Shown here: piece after piece, positions 10,463 through 22,800 of the stretch
Position numbering within the stretch: the first letter of the stretch is position 1
Layout of the letters: each line of letters opens with the position of its first letter
Origin: Crotophaga sulcirostris
Lineage: Eukaryota; Chordata; Aves; Cuculiformes; Crotophagidae
Length of the DNA stretch: 64,000 bases
NCBI GenBank assembly: GCA_013397455.1
Contig: VYZB01000144.1
Location: forward strand, 1,552,258 to 1,616,257
Reading direction: 5' to 3'
Translations under genes and position numbers: made by a program
Notes under the pieces: generated by a model
What the model was told of the DNA's origin: nothing
What the model saw: the letters and a program-made list of their open reading frames with translations, nothing else
The model's database searches: none

Positions 10463-10597
10463 GAAATCAGGGAAAAGTGGGGATGTAGATAAAGAATCTA
10501 AAGACTGTTCAAAAATCCCATGTTTCCAGAAACATATGTAAACAACTAGGATGCAAGTATGTGATTTCTTAAAAAAAGCAGGTGGAGTCATAAAGAA
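10463..10597 (+). repeat. Direct repeat, copy B (partner at 8468-8602)
   Basis: This is the second copy of the 135-bp repeat. The start-to-start distance is 1995 bp. Shared words include GAAATCAGGGAAAAGTGG at the beginning, CCAGAAACATATGTAAACAA in the middle, TATGTGATTTCTT-type sequence and CATAAAGAA at the end. Copy B lacks the GAA run of copy A. A 78-codon open frame (10305-10541) crosses its start but copy A does not preserve that frame, which argues against coding. Confidence 0.8.
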
Positions 10598-13500
10598 TAA
10601 GTTATGTGTAGATGTTAATTATATCTTCTACTGATCCTGTTGAGTTTTAGCTTCAGGTAACATAAAAACAGGATAGTAACCAAACAATCCCAGTGAAGTC
10701 AGAAGTAATTAACTACCAGCAATATGTGTTTTATATGAAATAGTAAGAAGGCAAAGAAACTTTTGAAGGATGTGTATACAGCTACAGAGGTAAGTATGCA
10801 ACTGTAAATACATTATTTCCATTGGATGCTTGACTTGTTACCAGACCTTAGAAGATTTCAAAGAGTCAAAAATGAGAAGTGGACCACAAAGGGAGTTCAA
10901 CTAACATTTGGAAGAACTGGAAGAATGGATAAAAACAGCAAAGTCCAAAGACCCAGTGACAAGTTTTGGTGAAAAAATGGTGAAAGCAAAGAAAACATGG
11001 AATGGGCCTTCAAATTGCGTACAGAGACAGTGTTTATTGCAATGAATTTTCAAAATGCAAGTAGAAAGACTTTGAAAAAACACAAAAATGCTCACAGCAC
11101 ATAAACATAAGCTTTTGGACATGGTTGCTGTATTTGGAAGAAATAAATTATTTTTAAAAAGCATTCCTACAGTCATGAGATGTACCTATTCTTAACAAAG
11201 GATATGACACTACTAATGTCCTCCACAGAAATTAAACGGTCCAGAATTAAGAGGTTTTCAGCAGAGAAGACTTCATCTACTGTAAAAAAAAGAAGCAACA
11301 TCATTAACATCATTAACTTGTTTATGGGAACTCTTCAAGAGAAACCATGTCCTTTGACTAGAATACTACATTAAACCAAAATGAAACGTGTATTAAATAT
11401 AAATTGGACATGAGTGCACAGATGAATTTGAGATCTGAGACAACAGCAAATGGTTTCAAGAAAAAAATCTGGTGAAATAAAACATAGACAGCAAATTTCA
11501 TCTCTCATTCTGGGTAGGCAATTCCTAATAGAGGTATACATGAGCTATATATAAAGACAAAACAAAAACTCCTGACAGCTTAATTATTGGAATTATGTCA
11601 GAAACAGGATATCTATATTGAAATGAACACATAAAAGACTGCAAGTTCCAGTGAATGAACTGATATTGTAGAAGAACAACAAAACATGAAAATGGAAATG
11701 AAAAGAAAAAATATACAGAAAGAAAACTGGTATGTAGAAGTGGCTAAAGAACATCCCAATCATAATAAGCACTCAAATGCCATAAAGAAAATTATAAGTG
11801 AAATAATGCAAATACTGTTAAAAATGTGAGCTTTTTAAAATAAATACATAACAGAAATAAATACATTATGACATAAGAAATGAAAAAAGAATGTGCACTG
11901 AAGTCTGGTGACATGTGTATAAATACGCATAGATTATTTTATCATACAGGGAAGATGTACATATTGATTACTGAAATTATCCAGAAAGGGCACTCTTACA
12001 AATTACGACTCTAAAGCCTGTAATCAAACATGCAAAATTTATACATTGTACCATGATGGTGGCAGATAATGGACCACAATGTATTTACCACAAGTTAAAA
12101 ATTGTATCATAGTAAACATCACTGCAATTTTGGGAAAAAGATAAGGTTACAGTATCACTGACCAGATGAAGAGAAAGTAGCCACATGAGTAATAAAAAAA
12201 TTAAGTCCAATGCAGTGGAAATTTCAGGAATTATTCAACCCTAATCTGAAGCTATATAAGAAGCCAAAGGCCTCCAACTAACCTGCTGTGGCTATGCTAA
12301 TCCTCACTGTCAATGCTGGGGTGCTAACCACTTGCCAAACAACCTAGCACTAAATGCTATGAAGAGTCATCCTGAGTCAACCTTCCTCACAGACACTCCA
12401 CACATTTAAGATACCTTCTAAGATGATGAAAATCTCTTTCATCTGTACCAGTCAAGTAATAATGTACTAATATTTCTAAAAGTTCTAACCTTAAATGACA
12501 TCTGTAATTGGTTTTACACTTCACACTGTGAATCCAAATTCTACCCTCTTCTGCTCATGATACATAGTTCAGAACAACTGTAGACACTCATGTCCAAAAC
12601 AGCCAGCACTTAATTCAGAGAGCAAAAGGTTTCTACTTCACACATTGCAAGAAATACATGAAAGATGCAGTCACTGTATGAACCCTGACTAAATTTATAG
12701 AGGAACGAGGAAAAAAAATCTGCAAGGTTGCTTGGGTAGAGCAGAGACTATATATTTGAGACTATGGAGACTTATATCATCTCATTGAGCAGAAGCAGCT
12801 TTAGTGTTTTGTTAGGTGATTGCCTCCTGCCAGTGCATAGATGCAAGATATCCACTCTCCTTATCTGGGTGATAGGCTTCCCCAGCAGCAGATAATGGGG
12901 GCTTTCCTTGCAGAGATGCTAGGGGGCAAGTTGAATGAATTAGAAGGATTCACATCCTTCCTGGTAGTACATACCCAAAATAGTTATGGGAAAACACTGA
13001 CGCATGACTCAGTCCTTCATTTATCAATCCCACATTCTTTCTCCACACCTATTTGGTATCGTCTTGCAGCAGTAAGAAATGCTCAGACAACACAGGTCCC
13101 AGGGAGATAGTATTCACATGATGCAAACTGTGCCTTTCATTTCAATGCCTAGGGTGTCCTAGTACTTGGAGAAAAATCAAGGCATGAAAGAAGAACATTC
13201 AATCCTATTTGAGCTGACCCTAAATGAAGTACAGATAATGTTGATGGTCAGGAAAAAATCACTTTAAGAACCAGCATTTTTCACACGGTTTCCTTTGACT
13301 GTTTTTATTCAGTTCAGTCTGTAGCTTTGTCCATGCTGAGCTGCATGTTACTATAGCTCTACTGGTAATTTTTTAAAATACTTTTGGACCTACATATATT
13401 TGTAGTCAACAGGATGCCTTCCATAGAAATATAGACCAGCATAAATGCCACCACCTTTCATCCCCGATGCAAAGTACATTTCCCTTAAATAATACTGGAG

Positions 13501-16500
13501 ATGACCAGTATCAAGACATAGACATTTCCAAAGCAAACTGAACAAAATAAAAATCCAGTCAAAAGAAAATGTTACACAGGATTTGTCAACAGAGGAACAA
13601 ACCAGACATGATAGATGTTAGTGATATGCTAGGAAGTTTTCAGTATAACAACAGCAGTTGAATAGAATCAAACACTCAAAACCCCCTGCAAACTGCAAAA
13701 TGCTTTTGATTTCATGTAAATAAATTACCTTCTTTCTACGTCTAATCCTTCAATAGAAGCAATGATGGAAATTGTTGCTTATTTTGCAGTACAGTAAAGA
13801 ATCAGGCCCTTTAGCCCTACTCCTCAAAACAGTAGGCATTCAGATTATCTGTACATATCTCAGGACTGCACAAAGATGTAAGAATAGCAGAGAAGTTTAT
13901 ATTTCTTTCTCTGCATACATAAAAATTGATTTTATTTCTATGTGACTTAATAAACTTGCATAGTAAAAAGTTTAATTGCCTTTTCATTGCCTAATGTTTT
14001 ATTTTCCAGATTATTTTGTCAGTGGTTGATTGGAACACTAATATAGAGAACTACTAAATCAGCTGTTTGGTAAGGTTTAAGAAGTTTATTATTCTCTTCA
14101 GTATTGAAAAGAATTTGCCTAATTATAAAGGTATTATGACTTCCAATATTTAAGTAGCAAGTAAGGTATTCAGTCTTTCTAGAAAAGCAATATAGTAGCT
14201 CAGTAATACACTGAAATATGTATGTCATTGCTAGGCAAACAATAAGGAAAAAGAAGACAGTTAATAAGCTTTTTGCACTTAGAAATAAATACTAAATAAT
14301 GTTAAATTAAGTTACCTTTGCTGAAAAAAATAGCAACTAGAATAAAAAAATGTAGTAAGTATTCTCTGATGTATATAATTGTATAATATTCACCATATCC
14401 TTTCTCTGCGGCACAGAACAGTAACTAACTATATCCTAGCTTTGGCATATATTATTTCTATTAGTGTAATAAAAATAGCTATAAAGTTTTGCTCTCTCTT
14501 TTTCATGTATTCCCTACAATGCACCACTGGTGGGCAGCAGCCAAGTGCAGTGTGGGTGAGAGGGACTGAAAGATCAAAATAAAATTTACCAATTGTGTGC
14601 AAAAACTTACATAAACCAGAGAAATTATATTATATGGTAAGAAAGTTCTTGCTCTCAGATGTTCTGCCACAAAAAATCATCACACTGCTTTCTAAAAGTC
14701 AGTCTGGCCACTGAATTAATTCAGAAATCGATATCACAAATATCAGAAAAAGACAGTGACACAATAAAATTCAGAGTAATATAGCACTGATTTTTAATCA
14801 GACAGCACGATACTTTCCATTTTTAAAGGTATTTTCACAAAAAAAAGTAGGTGTCATGTATTGGCAGAAAATTATTGCAACAGTGGTTTGAAGCTGTTGT
14901 CAAGTCATAAATATTTAGAAGTGCAGGAGAAATCAGAAGAGGAAAAACATTTTAAAGTTGTATGAATTCAAGGAAAAACGGTAAGATACAAAACCTACTT
15001 GCATACCAGGCATTGCTCCCAAAAACAGGTGAGGAAAACTCTCATTTTGCTGCTGAAGTGATGTATGACATCAGGGAAGATTTTTATTCTGTATACTTAA
15101 ATTGAAATCTACCTAGAACCCTGGGAACTTTTGATTGCTCAGCACAAAGAGGTCCTGTACTTGAAAAAGACTGCTAGGCACCACAGCAATGTCCAAAGCC
15201 AACAGCAGCAATTGCATTATCTACCTCATATTATAAGTAATTATTACTTATTACTATGAGTAATTCTTTTCAACTCATTGCTTTTATTCTTGCTCCTGAC
15301 TTGGCTAGAGCAGTACTTGGAGGGAAAGAAGCATTCTTCCTCTCATCCTCTTGCATTCTTGTTCATCAGTTTAGTCATTGAAACTGATGTTCACATGTTA
15401 TATTTGTCAGCTTCTCCTACTACAGCCTATTTTAGCAAACAACTGAAACCTTCCTGAACCACATGCAGCAGGGTGTTAACAGAAATATGAGATACAACAT
15501 GACTCTTTTGAACCTAAGTAGCTCTTGCTGTGGATATGCTGACTCTGACCATTTTTTCTTTAAACAAATTAAAATACATCTCTACAATCCATGTGTCTTC
15601 AGCACAGGTTAATGCTTTCAAAATGAACAAATTTCCCAAATTTAAACAAAAGTGTGTTATAACTGTGTGGTATTAGTCCCTTCTGCAGCTATTTCATTAT
15701 GCCATTCTCTTTCACTGTCAGTCTTCCATCCTTAGACCATGTGCAATGGAGACAGCCCCACTGTGTTTTACAGACTAACCTATTACTGATGTCACTCTTC
15801 TCTGTTGCAGTGACTGCAAATGGAATTTCCTGCTTTTGTCTAACCTATGTGAAAGTACATTCTCAAGTCTCAGTATGTTTGTTTGGAGCAATCCAAGACT
15901 TATGAAACATGTCTGCTTACGATTGAGTTTGGTTGATTGACATTAGTATCTGCAAGGTTGTTAGTTCATGTTGAAGTTTTTGGGGCATTCATAAACTCTC
16001 TCTCCTGCATCTTTGAAGAAGATGCATCACTTTCTCTTGATGTCTGGATATTTAACAGTATCTATCTTCTGATCTCATGAGTCTTAGAGGAAGCTAGTCA
16101 TATTCGGTTAAAATCAGCAGAAGAACTCAAAATTTAGGGAGATAGAGGAGAGATAAATAGGCGAACAGGCACACATCAAATCACGTAAGAAACTCATTGA
16201 ACTTCAAAACATGTACATACCACCAAAATTTCATAGTGGAGTGGTGAATACTTCCATTGTGGAAACTGAAAAGATGGGAAGGTCCTGCTAGATGCACTTT
16301 CTGGAGGCCGTTCCTCCTTGACTTTCTTCCAGATCCAGTTCTTGCAGTCGTACAGGAGGCTTTCTGGGTTTTACAAACAGTTGAAATAATCCAAACCATC
16401 TTTTGTTCCACTAGGAGAACTCCTGGCCATGTAGTACTTTAAAAATCATAGGAGAGTATACAGTGAGCAAAACTCCAAGGCTACATGCTAGATCTTGAGG

Positions 16501-17894
16501 TTACAGCAAAAGAAGAGGGCCCAGTTTTCTTCTTTTTCTCTGCCACCTTGGTCTAAACAGTTTTTGATGTTCCCAGTACAACACATTGCTGTGGATACTC
16601 TTTTGGTAGAAGCATTAGTCTCAGTATCTTAAGTGATCGCACCAAGCTGCCAATATTTTGCTGCAGTGCACAAGTGGGAAAATTTTCAATATCTATCTCT
16701 GCCAAAAACTGCAAGTAAAATTTCATGGGGAAAAGATTTTTCTTAAAACTTGGAGGATTTCTGTTAAATCTAATCAGTCCTCCTATGAAAACAATGGAAG
16801 GACGAAAACTCTTAAGGAAAAGGAAAAGATGGTGTGTCATTTTAAGAGGAAAAGGTAGGAAATCTGAAGTATACATGTTCTTGCTACTCTATCCCATAAA
16901 TAGGAATTTAAGAAGAATGTGTGCTTGAAGCAGACACACAAGAATAATTTTTGTGGAAGCCATGCAATTTATAGACTTCCCCACCAACTTCTCCCCATTT
17001 ACAGCTCATAACACACATGCCTATTATTCAGGTTCTTACAGACATGGGATTATTAGAACCCTTATACTGCCAAGGAGCTTTGGCCCAATTGTATTTTCCT
17101 CTTCTAGGTTCTTCAAGATGGGGCATTTCTACATCACTTTTTACAAAAGAGTAAAGGTACAGCTGACATCATCAGTGTATATTCCCTTGTTTCTCCTATT
17201 TGTCTTAATGATGACCATGAGTTATGGCCTGCTTATTCACAATGGATAGTCATATCGCTCTAGCCCTCCATATTAGTATGTTCTTGTCTGGTATAAGTTG
17301 TATCTGACTCTGGTCTGACACTGAGAATGTCTTTCAGAAACATGCGAAGAAAGAAACAAAAAAAAATTATAGTAATTTGAAAACAACAAAAACCCAAACA
17401 AACAAACAAAATCCCATAAACTGAAATACGTATGTACAAGACATAAAGAATATTATAAAACAAAGCAAAGAAAAAAAAATCAAACAAAGGAAAATAAAAA
17501 CCCAAGGCAGCTACCGTTTCTCCTGACTAGAACCTTTTACGCTTCCAGGTTTTATCTGCATCCATAATTGACATTTTACTTAGGATGAAAACCCTGAAGA
17601 CACATCAGCAGACTCAGAGTGCCTAAGTTTCTCCAGGAAACAGAAGATGCCCACCTGAGGCTGATGGTGCATAGTGGCATGGCCCATGGCTTTTGCCATC
17701 CTTTCCACATCATCTCAGCAAAGAAGTTATTTACCAGCTGTATTCACTTTTTGCCTGTACTGGGGAAGAAGGAGGGACCTACTAACTCATGTGCGTACAC
17801 CCAAACACTGCTCAAAGCTCAAAGAAACTCATTAGAGCGCAGGTTATAGCTCTACCAGGAGAGCTGTTACTCAGACCTGTTACAGGTCAATATA
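10598..17894. other. Gene-poor AT-rich stretch
   Basis: Between 10.6 and 17.9 kb I find no CR1 piece and no believable coding exon. From about 10.7 to 12.3 kb the plus strand is notably A-rich, which might hint at an old retroviral or LINE-like insertion, but no domain can be followed. A CTCF-like word occurs at 14524-14537, described in the findings. 17340-17500 holds A-rich simple sequence with CAAA runs. Confidence 0.5.
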
Positions 17895-17964
17895 GTGTAT
17901 TTATTACTACATAGTATTAGTATATTTGTTACTACATAGTATATTTATTACTACATACTACATA
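17895..17964 (+). repeat. Short tandem repeat, about 3 units of 22-24 bp
   Basis: The motif TATTTRTTACTACATAGTA recurs three times in about 70 bp with small length changes between units, the last ending in ACTACATAT. It looks like a slippage-made minisatellite. Confidence 0.7.
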
Positions 17965-20900
17965 TAACTGAAGCAAACAAACATACTCAAACTCTGTCTC
18001 CTGCTAATACTGAAACTATAACGTATAATACTTCATGCACACTGATCAAGATTTATCTTAAAAAAAATTAGCTACACAATTCTGCTACAAAACGATTGTT
18101 TCTAAAAGACTCTGGTGCAAAATGTCTCTCTTGTTTGTAACCATATTTGTTCATGTACAGATTATATCCTCATTGCTTCTATGTGAACATTGTCCTTTAC
18201 TATATCCTACCTTTCTCTTTCCCTCTGTTTATATCCATCCCTTGATATTTTTATGTAAAACAATCATAGCCCATCTCTGCTTTCATTTCTCTAGGCTACA
18301 CATATGAAGATTATCTTGACTTCTGTTATGCTGTAGGTCCAAGATTTCTCTGATCGTATGTTTTAATGTCAATATTTTTCCTCTTGAACATGGCCTTCCA
18401 GAAGTATAGATAGAGTTCAAGAGGAAGGTCTATCTGGACTATTATTTGCTTTTTTGTGAAGAAATAGGGGTGGAGGGAACCTCTCCAGATACACTACGGG
18501 CACCTTTTGCAAGTGCATAACATGTTTGCAAGTTCTTAACGTCATCAACTATTACATTCATATATTTCTTCTCTGTTGTTTCCAACTGCTGAATTACAAG
18601 GTTATAGAAATTCTTCATACTACTACTCTGAAAGCATTACTTTACTTTCTGTAATATTTCTGCAATATTGTTTCTTTCTATTTCCATCGTTTCTAGTCTC
18701 AAGGTATTTCACTTCTTCCTATATGCCAGTTTAATCCTTCATCATGTTGACAGCACCTCGAGTCATCAGCATATTTTATCATTTTAACATATTTTGTTTC
18801 ATAATAAAAACATTCAATAAGATCTGTGCCTAAAGAACCTCCCTCCAGCTTTGAAAGCTCTTCCCTTTTTATTCTCTGGATCTACTGTGGTGAGACAATT
18901 CACCTCAAGTGTTTTCAAGGATTAACTTCCCGGTGTCGGTATAAAGCTCTGGTGCCTCTCCTTTCATTTTGCCATTATTTTTGTCCCTTAAATAAATTAT
19001 TTTATCTTGTCAGTCTTTCAGGAAGCCTCCTTTAACTTCAGGGCTCAAAATTGTGCCACCTGCCTTAAGGTCAGTGACCTGATAATATTTTTAAGGTGGT
19101 CATATTTCTCTCCACAATTTCTATTTAAATTTATTAAAATGATCAGCCTCTGGCCCTGATGGTTGTGAAGAAAAAATTAACTGAATACTGAGGTATCTGA
19201 GCCTGAAACCTTGAAGTGAAAGCTTTAGGAATCTTGAGTTGTCTTTACCTGTGAGTCTAGTAGTACAATTTAAAGTATCTTGCTATGATGATTAAAATGT
19301 CAGCGTTGTTACAATTATACAATTACCTCTGCTCAAAGTAAAGAGAAGGAAGAGAATGGATTGTGTTATGAAAAGCTCATATTATGTGTGATGCTTAGTC
19401 TGATGCCACTTGCAGATGATGCTCAGAAGAATGTCAGTACGCATTCCATCTCTTAATCCCTACAAAAAACGTAGAGGAAGGAAAACCCACAGAGAATACT
19501 GTGAAGAGCTCACTGGTGTATATATGCATGTACGATTTTTCCTCAGATCAGCATTTTACAAGTGACATTCAGACTCAGAAAACAGTCATTACTGAATAAT
19601 TTTTTTTATCACTTTGCTTTCCAGTGGGTTTGGAAATGGTTTCCCTTGTAAATTTCACAAAGCTCTGAGGCCAGAGACCTTAAGCATCTGTGTACTGTAT
19701 CCATATACTGAACTGTGTTTACTGGGTGGTAATAAGCCTCAGGACTCTAGTAAAGTACATACCAACATATTTCTAACATCAGTAATTAGAGATATCTCAA
19801 ATATCTAGAATATAGTTTGTGGGCAAAATCTGGGATTGTACCATTGCTTTCATCACCTCATCTCATACTCTACCCTTCATGAACATATGGCCTGGAGAAA
19901 AGCTTTGGCTTTCTCTCCCAGAATAGCACTATGAGTCAGAACTGTTTTCCCTATAGGAGAGAGAGACAGATCATGCTTTGAGCAGAAAAAAACTTTTACA
20001 TTTTCTGCTTCCTTTTTTGTTTGGTTTTTTTTTTATTTATGGTTGATATTTTGGGGTTTTTCAAATGAAAAATAAGATGAGGTAAAGTAGTCACATACTT
20101 ACCTAACTCATTGAGCTACATTTTACATTAGTATTTCGCTGCGGATGAGAGATCAAGATTAAGAAATTGTGTGTGTAGTGGAATTTGGCACCAGCTGATA
20201 CAAACCCACTTAGCTGTGAATGTATGTTTTTTTCATTCCATTAGGTCAATGAATGCCAGCTGTATAGAGCACAGTGCACCAAACCAAGATTTTGCCAACA
20301 TGAACACAAAATACTGAAATACTAATTTTTGTCCTACACGTATCTTCATTTAGATACAGTGCATTTTCTAGCAACTGAACTTCGACATATAGAATTTCTT
20401 CAAGTAAAATAAACCAAAGTATCTCATATCTAATGCAAATATTCTATCACAATGTTGTAAAATTTTATAGTAAGCCACTTCCAGCCCAATCATCCCTTTC
20501 TCTCTAAAGATGTCTTTTAGAACTAACTTAACAGCTAATTAAATAACATTGTGTTGCTTGACAAAAGTTTAATACCAAGAATATCTTGTAAGAGATTTCT
20601 TATGATAATGAAATCTGGAAGTAATTCATTTAGAGATGTACATAAACATTTCCAGTCTATCGTGAACTATCATATTACTGTATTTACTGTATACAGATTA
20701 AGAAAATTATATCTAATTTGAGTTACAAGTGCAATCATGTATATACTAGTTGTTACATGTTGAGTTTTTCTGTAGTGTAACAGAAGAGGTGCTACGATTT
20801 TTTTCTTGCTGATATCTGGCTAGAGATATATCCATATTCCCACTAACACTTTTGTTACACTATATTAAACCAGGAATAATTCACCTTACTCATCCAGTCA

Positions 20901-22321
20901 GATTTCAACATTAATACAGAAAGAAAATATATATCTACTTTTTTTCAGAGATTGTATTTTGATTACATATTACGAGTTTACTTTCTACATGGATAACAAT
21001 GATGAGTTAAATCTTGTATCGTCTAATGAATCACAAAGTTAAAAATGCTGTTGCAGTACTGAATGCTGTGTACTTTTTACATTCCAGTACCATTGTTTTT
21101 CAAGTAGAGTACAATGCAAACACCTGAGCTCGGGAATGCACTTATTCTTGAGTTTCCATCTCAGCTAGAGCCTTATATGCCCTAATTACCTAAGGCTTGC
21201 CTATACTAACAAAGAGTGCAGACCTGCAGAATAAAATGATCTGTGCTGAAGACACGATCTACATGTTGTGTCCTACATACATTTTGGTGTCATTTCTTCA
21301 GACACACTCTATGACTGTTGAATGACTCAGTGAGTATTAGTGGTTGCAGCTTGCGAGGTACACTCCTGGAGTGCACCTTCTGGTTTAATTGCATCCAACA
21401 TTTAGTCCATGTGTTTTGAGATATGTGCCAAAACATGGTAAGTGATTATGATGTCAAGATTCACTTCATATCCACAGTAAAACTTTAGTTTGAGATAGCT
21501 TAAGTCATAAAAAGCCTTAAGGAAAAGCAAAGATGAGTGTAAAACACCTATTCATAAATAGATAAGTACACTTTTCTAATTATATCACAAGTAAACTGAG
21601 ATTTTTTGCAGAAAATCAAGAAGAAAACATTGTTTATATAACTAAAACCAAATTCATACCAAATACATAGAATTCAAATGCTTGTAATGATCACATTTGA
21701 CTATTTTTTACTGAAATGTCTGAGATCTGAATCTGTGTTCTTAAACAGAAAGAAAAGTAGAGTTAATTTTAAGACATTACATTAAGTGTTCTAAGCTTAA
21801 ATTTATACATATATATATATACTTGCTCCTGAAAAATAACCAGATGCTAGGAAAATTCAATCCTCTAAATCCTTACCTTATTCCTGCTCAGTATTGCTCG
21901 AAGCCAACACTAAGGAAAAAATATATTGCTAGGAGTTGTTTACTGAATATATAAACCTGGCAATGATGACTAGTTAAACTGGAGCTTTAAAATACATATG
22001 ATAAGTAAAGTAAATCTTGCAGTTCACCTATGACTTCTACTGAATAACTAGTATATGAAAAATCACAAATTCTCCTGTCTATACAACACCTAGTATTGAT
22101 CAACCTCTGTTTGTGTTTGTGTGTTTCTCATCTCAAACTTGGCTTCTGTAATAAGTTTTGTTGCACTCTGGGCTAACAGTGAAACAGTTAGCAATGTGAC
22201 AAGGAAAGCATTGCTAAAAGCATCTAACAGCCTAGTAAATGAGGAATATAATTCTGAAGATCTTAACTGTCATGACATTTTTGGAATCCCCACTATCCCT
22301 CTGTTTCTGTCAATATAGTTT
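17965..22321. other. Gene-poor AT-rich stretch
   Basis: There are no supported genes and no named repeats. Open frames are all under 70 codons. Minor simple repeats are a T run near 20021-20034 and a short (TA)n near 21808-21822. Confidence 0.5.
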
Positions 22322-22800
22322 GAATCACAGAATAACAGAGCTACAGAAACTTTGTTGGGATGAGGACTCTGAGTCCCCAGCACTGCCCACTTGAAACGTG
22401 GCTAACAAACAGCCAACGACACGGTGGGCCAGCCATATCTTTGTACAGCTAAGTCTTGCAAACATCTTAGAGGGAGCCTCTACAGTTGCTCAGGATGCCC
22501 TGTTCCTATGCTACACTAGAGTCCAAGTGCATAAGTACTGCCATTTTTTCTGTGTTCCCCTTCAAGCCATCCTGATAGCATCTTATGGGTAGTGAGATGC
22601 CGTCTTTGACAATGCTCCACAGGGCTTGCTCTGACTGCTTTTGCCTATCTGTACACTATCTTCAATTGCATTGATTACATCTTAGACCTCCACTTCTGTC
22701 TCTTTATCGTTCCTGATATTGCATTCTCTACTGCATTGTTGCTTCCCTAAAGCTAATGTTCTGTCTCACCTGAAAGGTGGCAAGGGAAACCCATTGAATT
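22322..22800. repeat. Possible old interspersed repeat (unclassified)
   Basis: The segment starts with GAATCACAGAATAACAGAG, which resembles the reverse complement of a CR1 3' tail, and is more GC-rich than its surroundings. The rest (for example CCCAGCACTGCCCACTTG and GTTGCTCAGGATGCCCTGTT) does not match any CR1 consensus I can recall well enough to align. It could be a strongly diverged minus-strand CR1 or another ancient repeat. Confidence 0.2.

Noticed and set aside
8468..10597. The direct repeat pair as LTRs of an endogenous retrovirus
   Set aside because: The repeats are only 135 bp, do not start TG and end CA, and I see no primer-binding site, polypurine tract or gag/pol/env motif between them.
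12053..12109. Integrase-like word (VADNGPQ) in one plus-strand frame
   Set aside because: The frame is open for only about 20 codons and the other integrase residues cannot be found in the flanks. The region is A-rich and lacks LTRs, so I treat it as chance. A translated profile search of 10.6-12.4 kb would decide.
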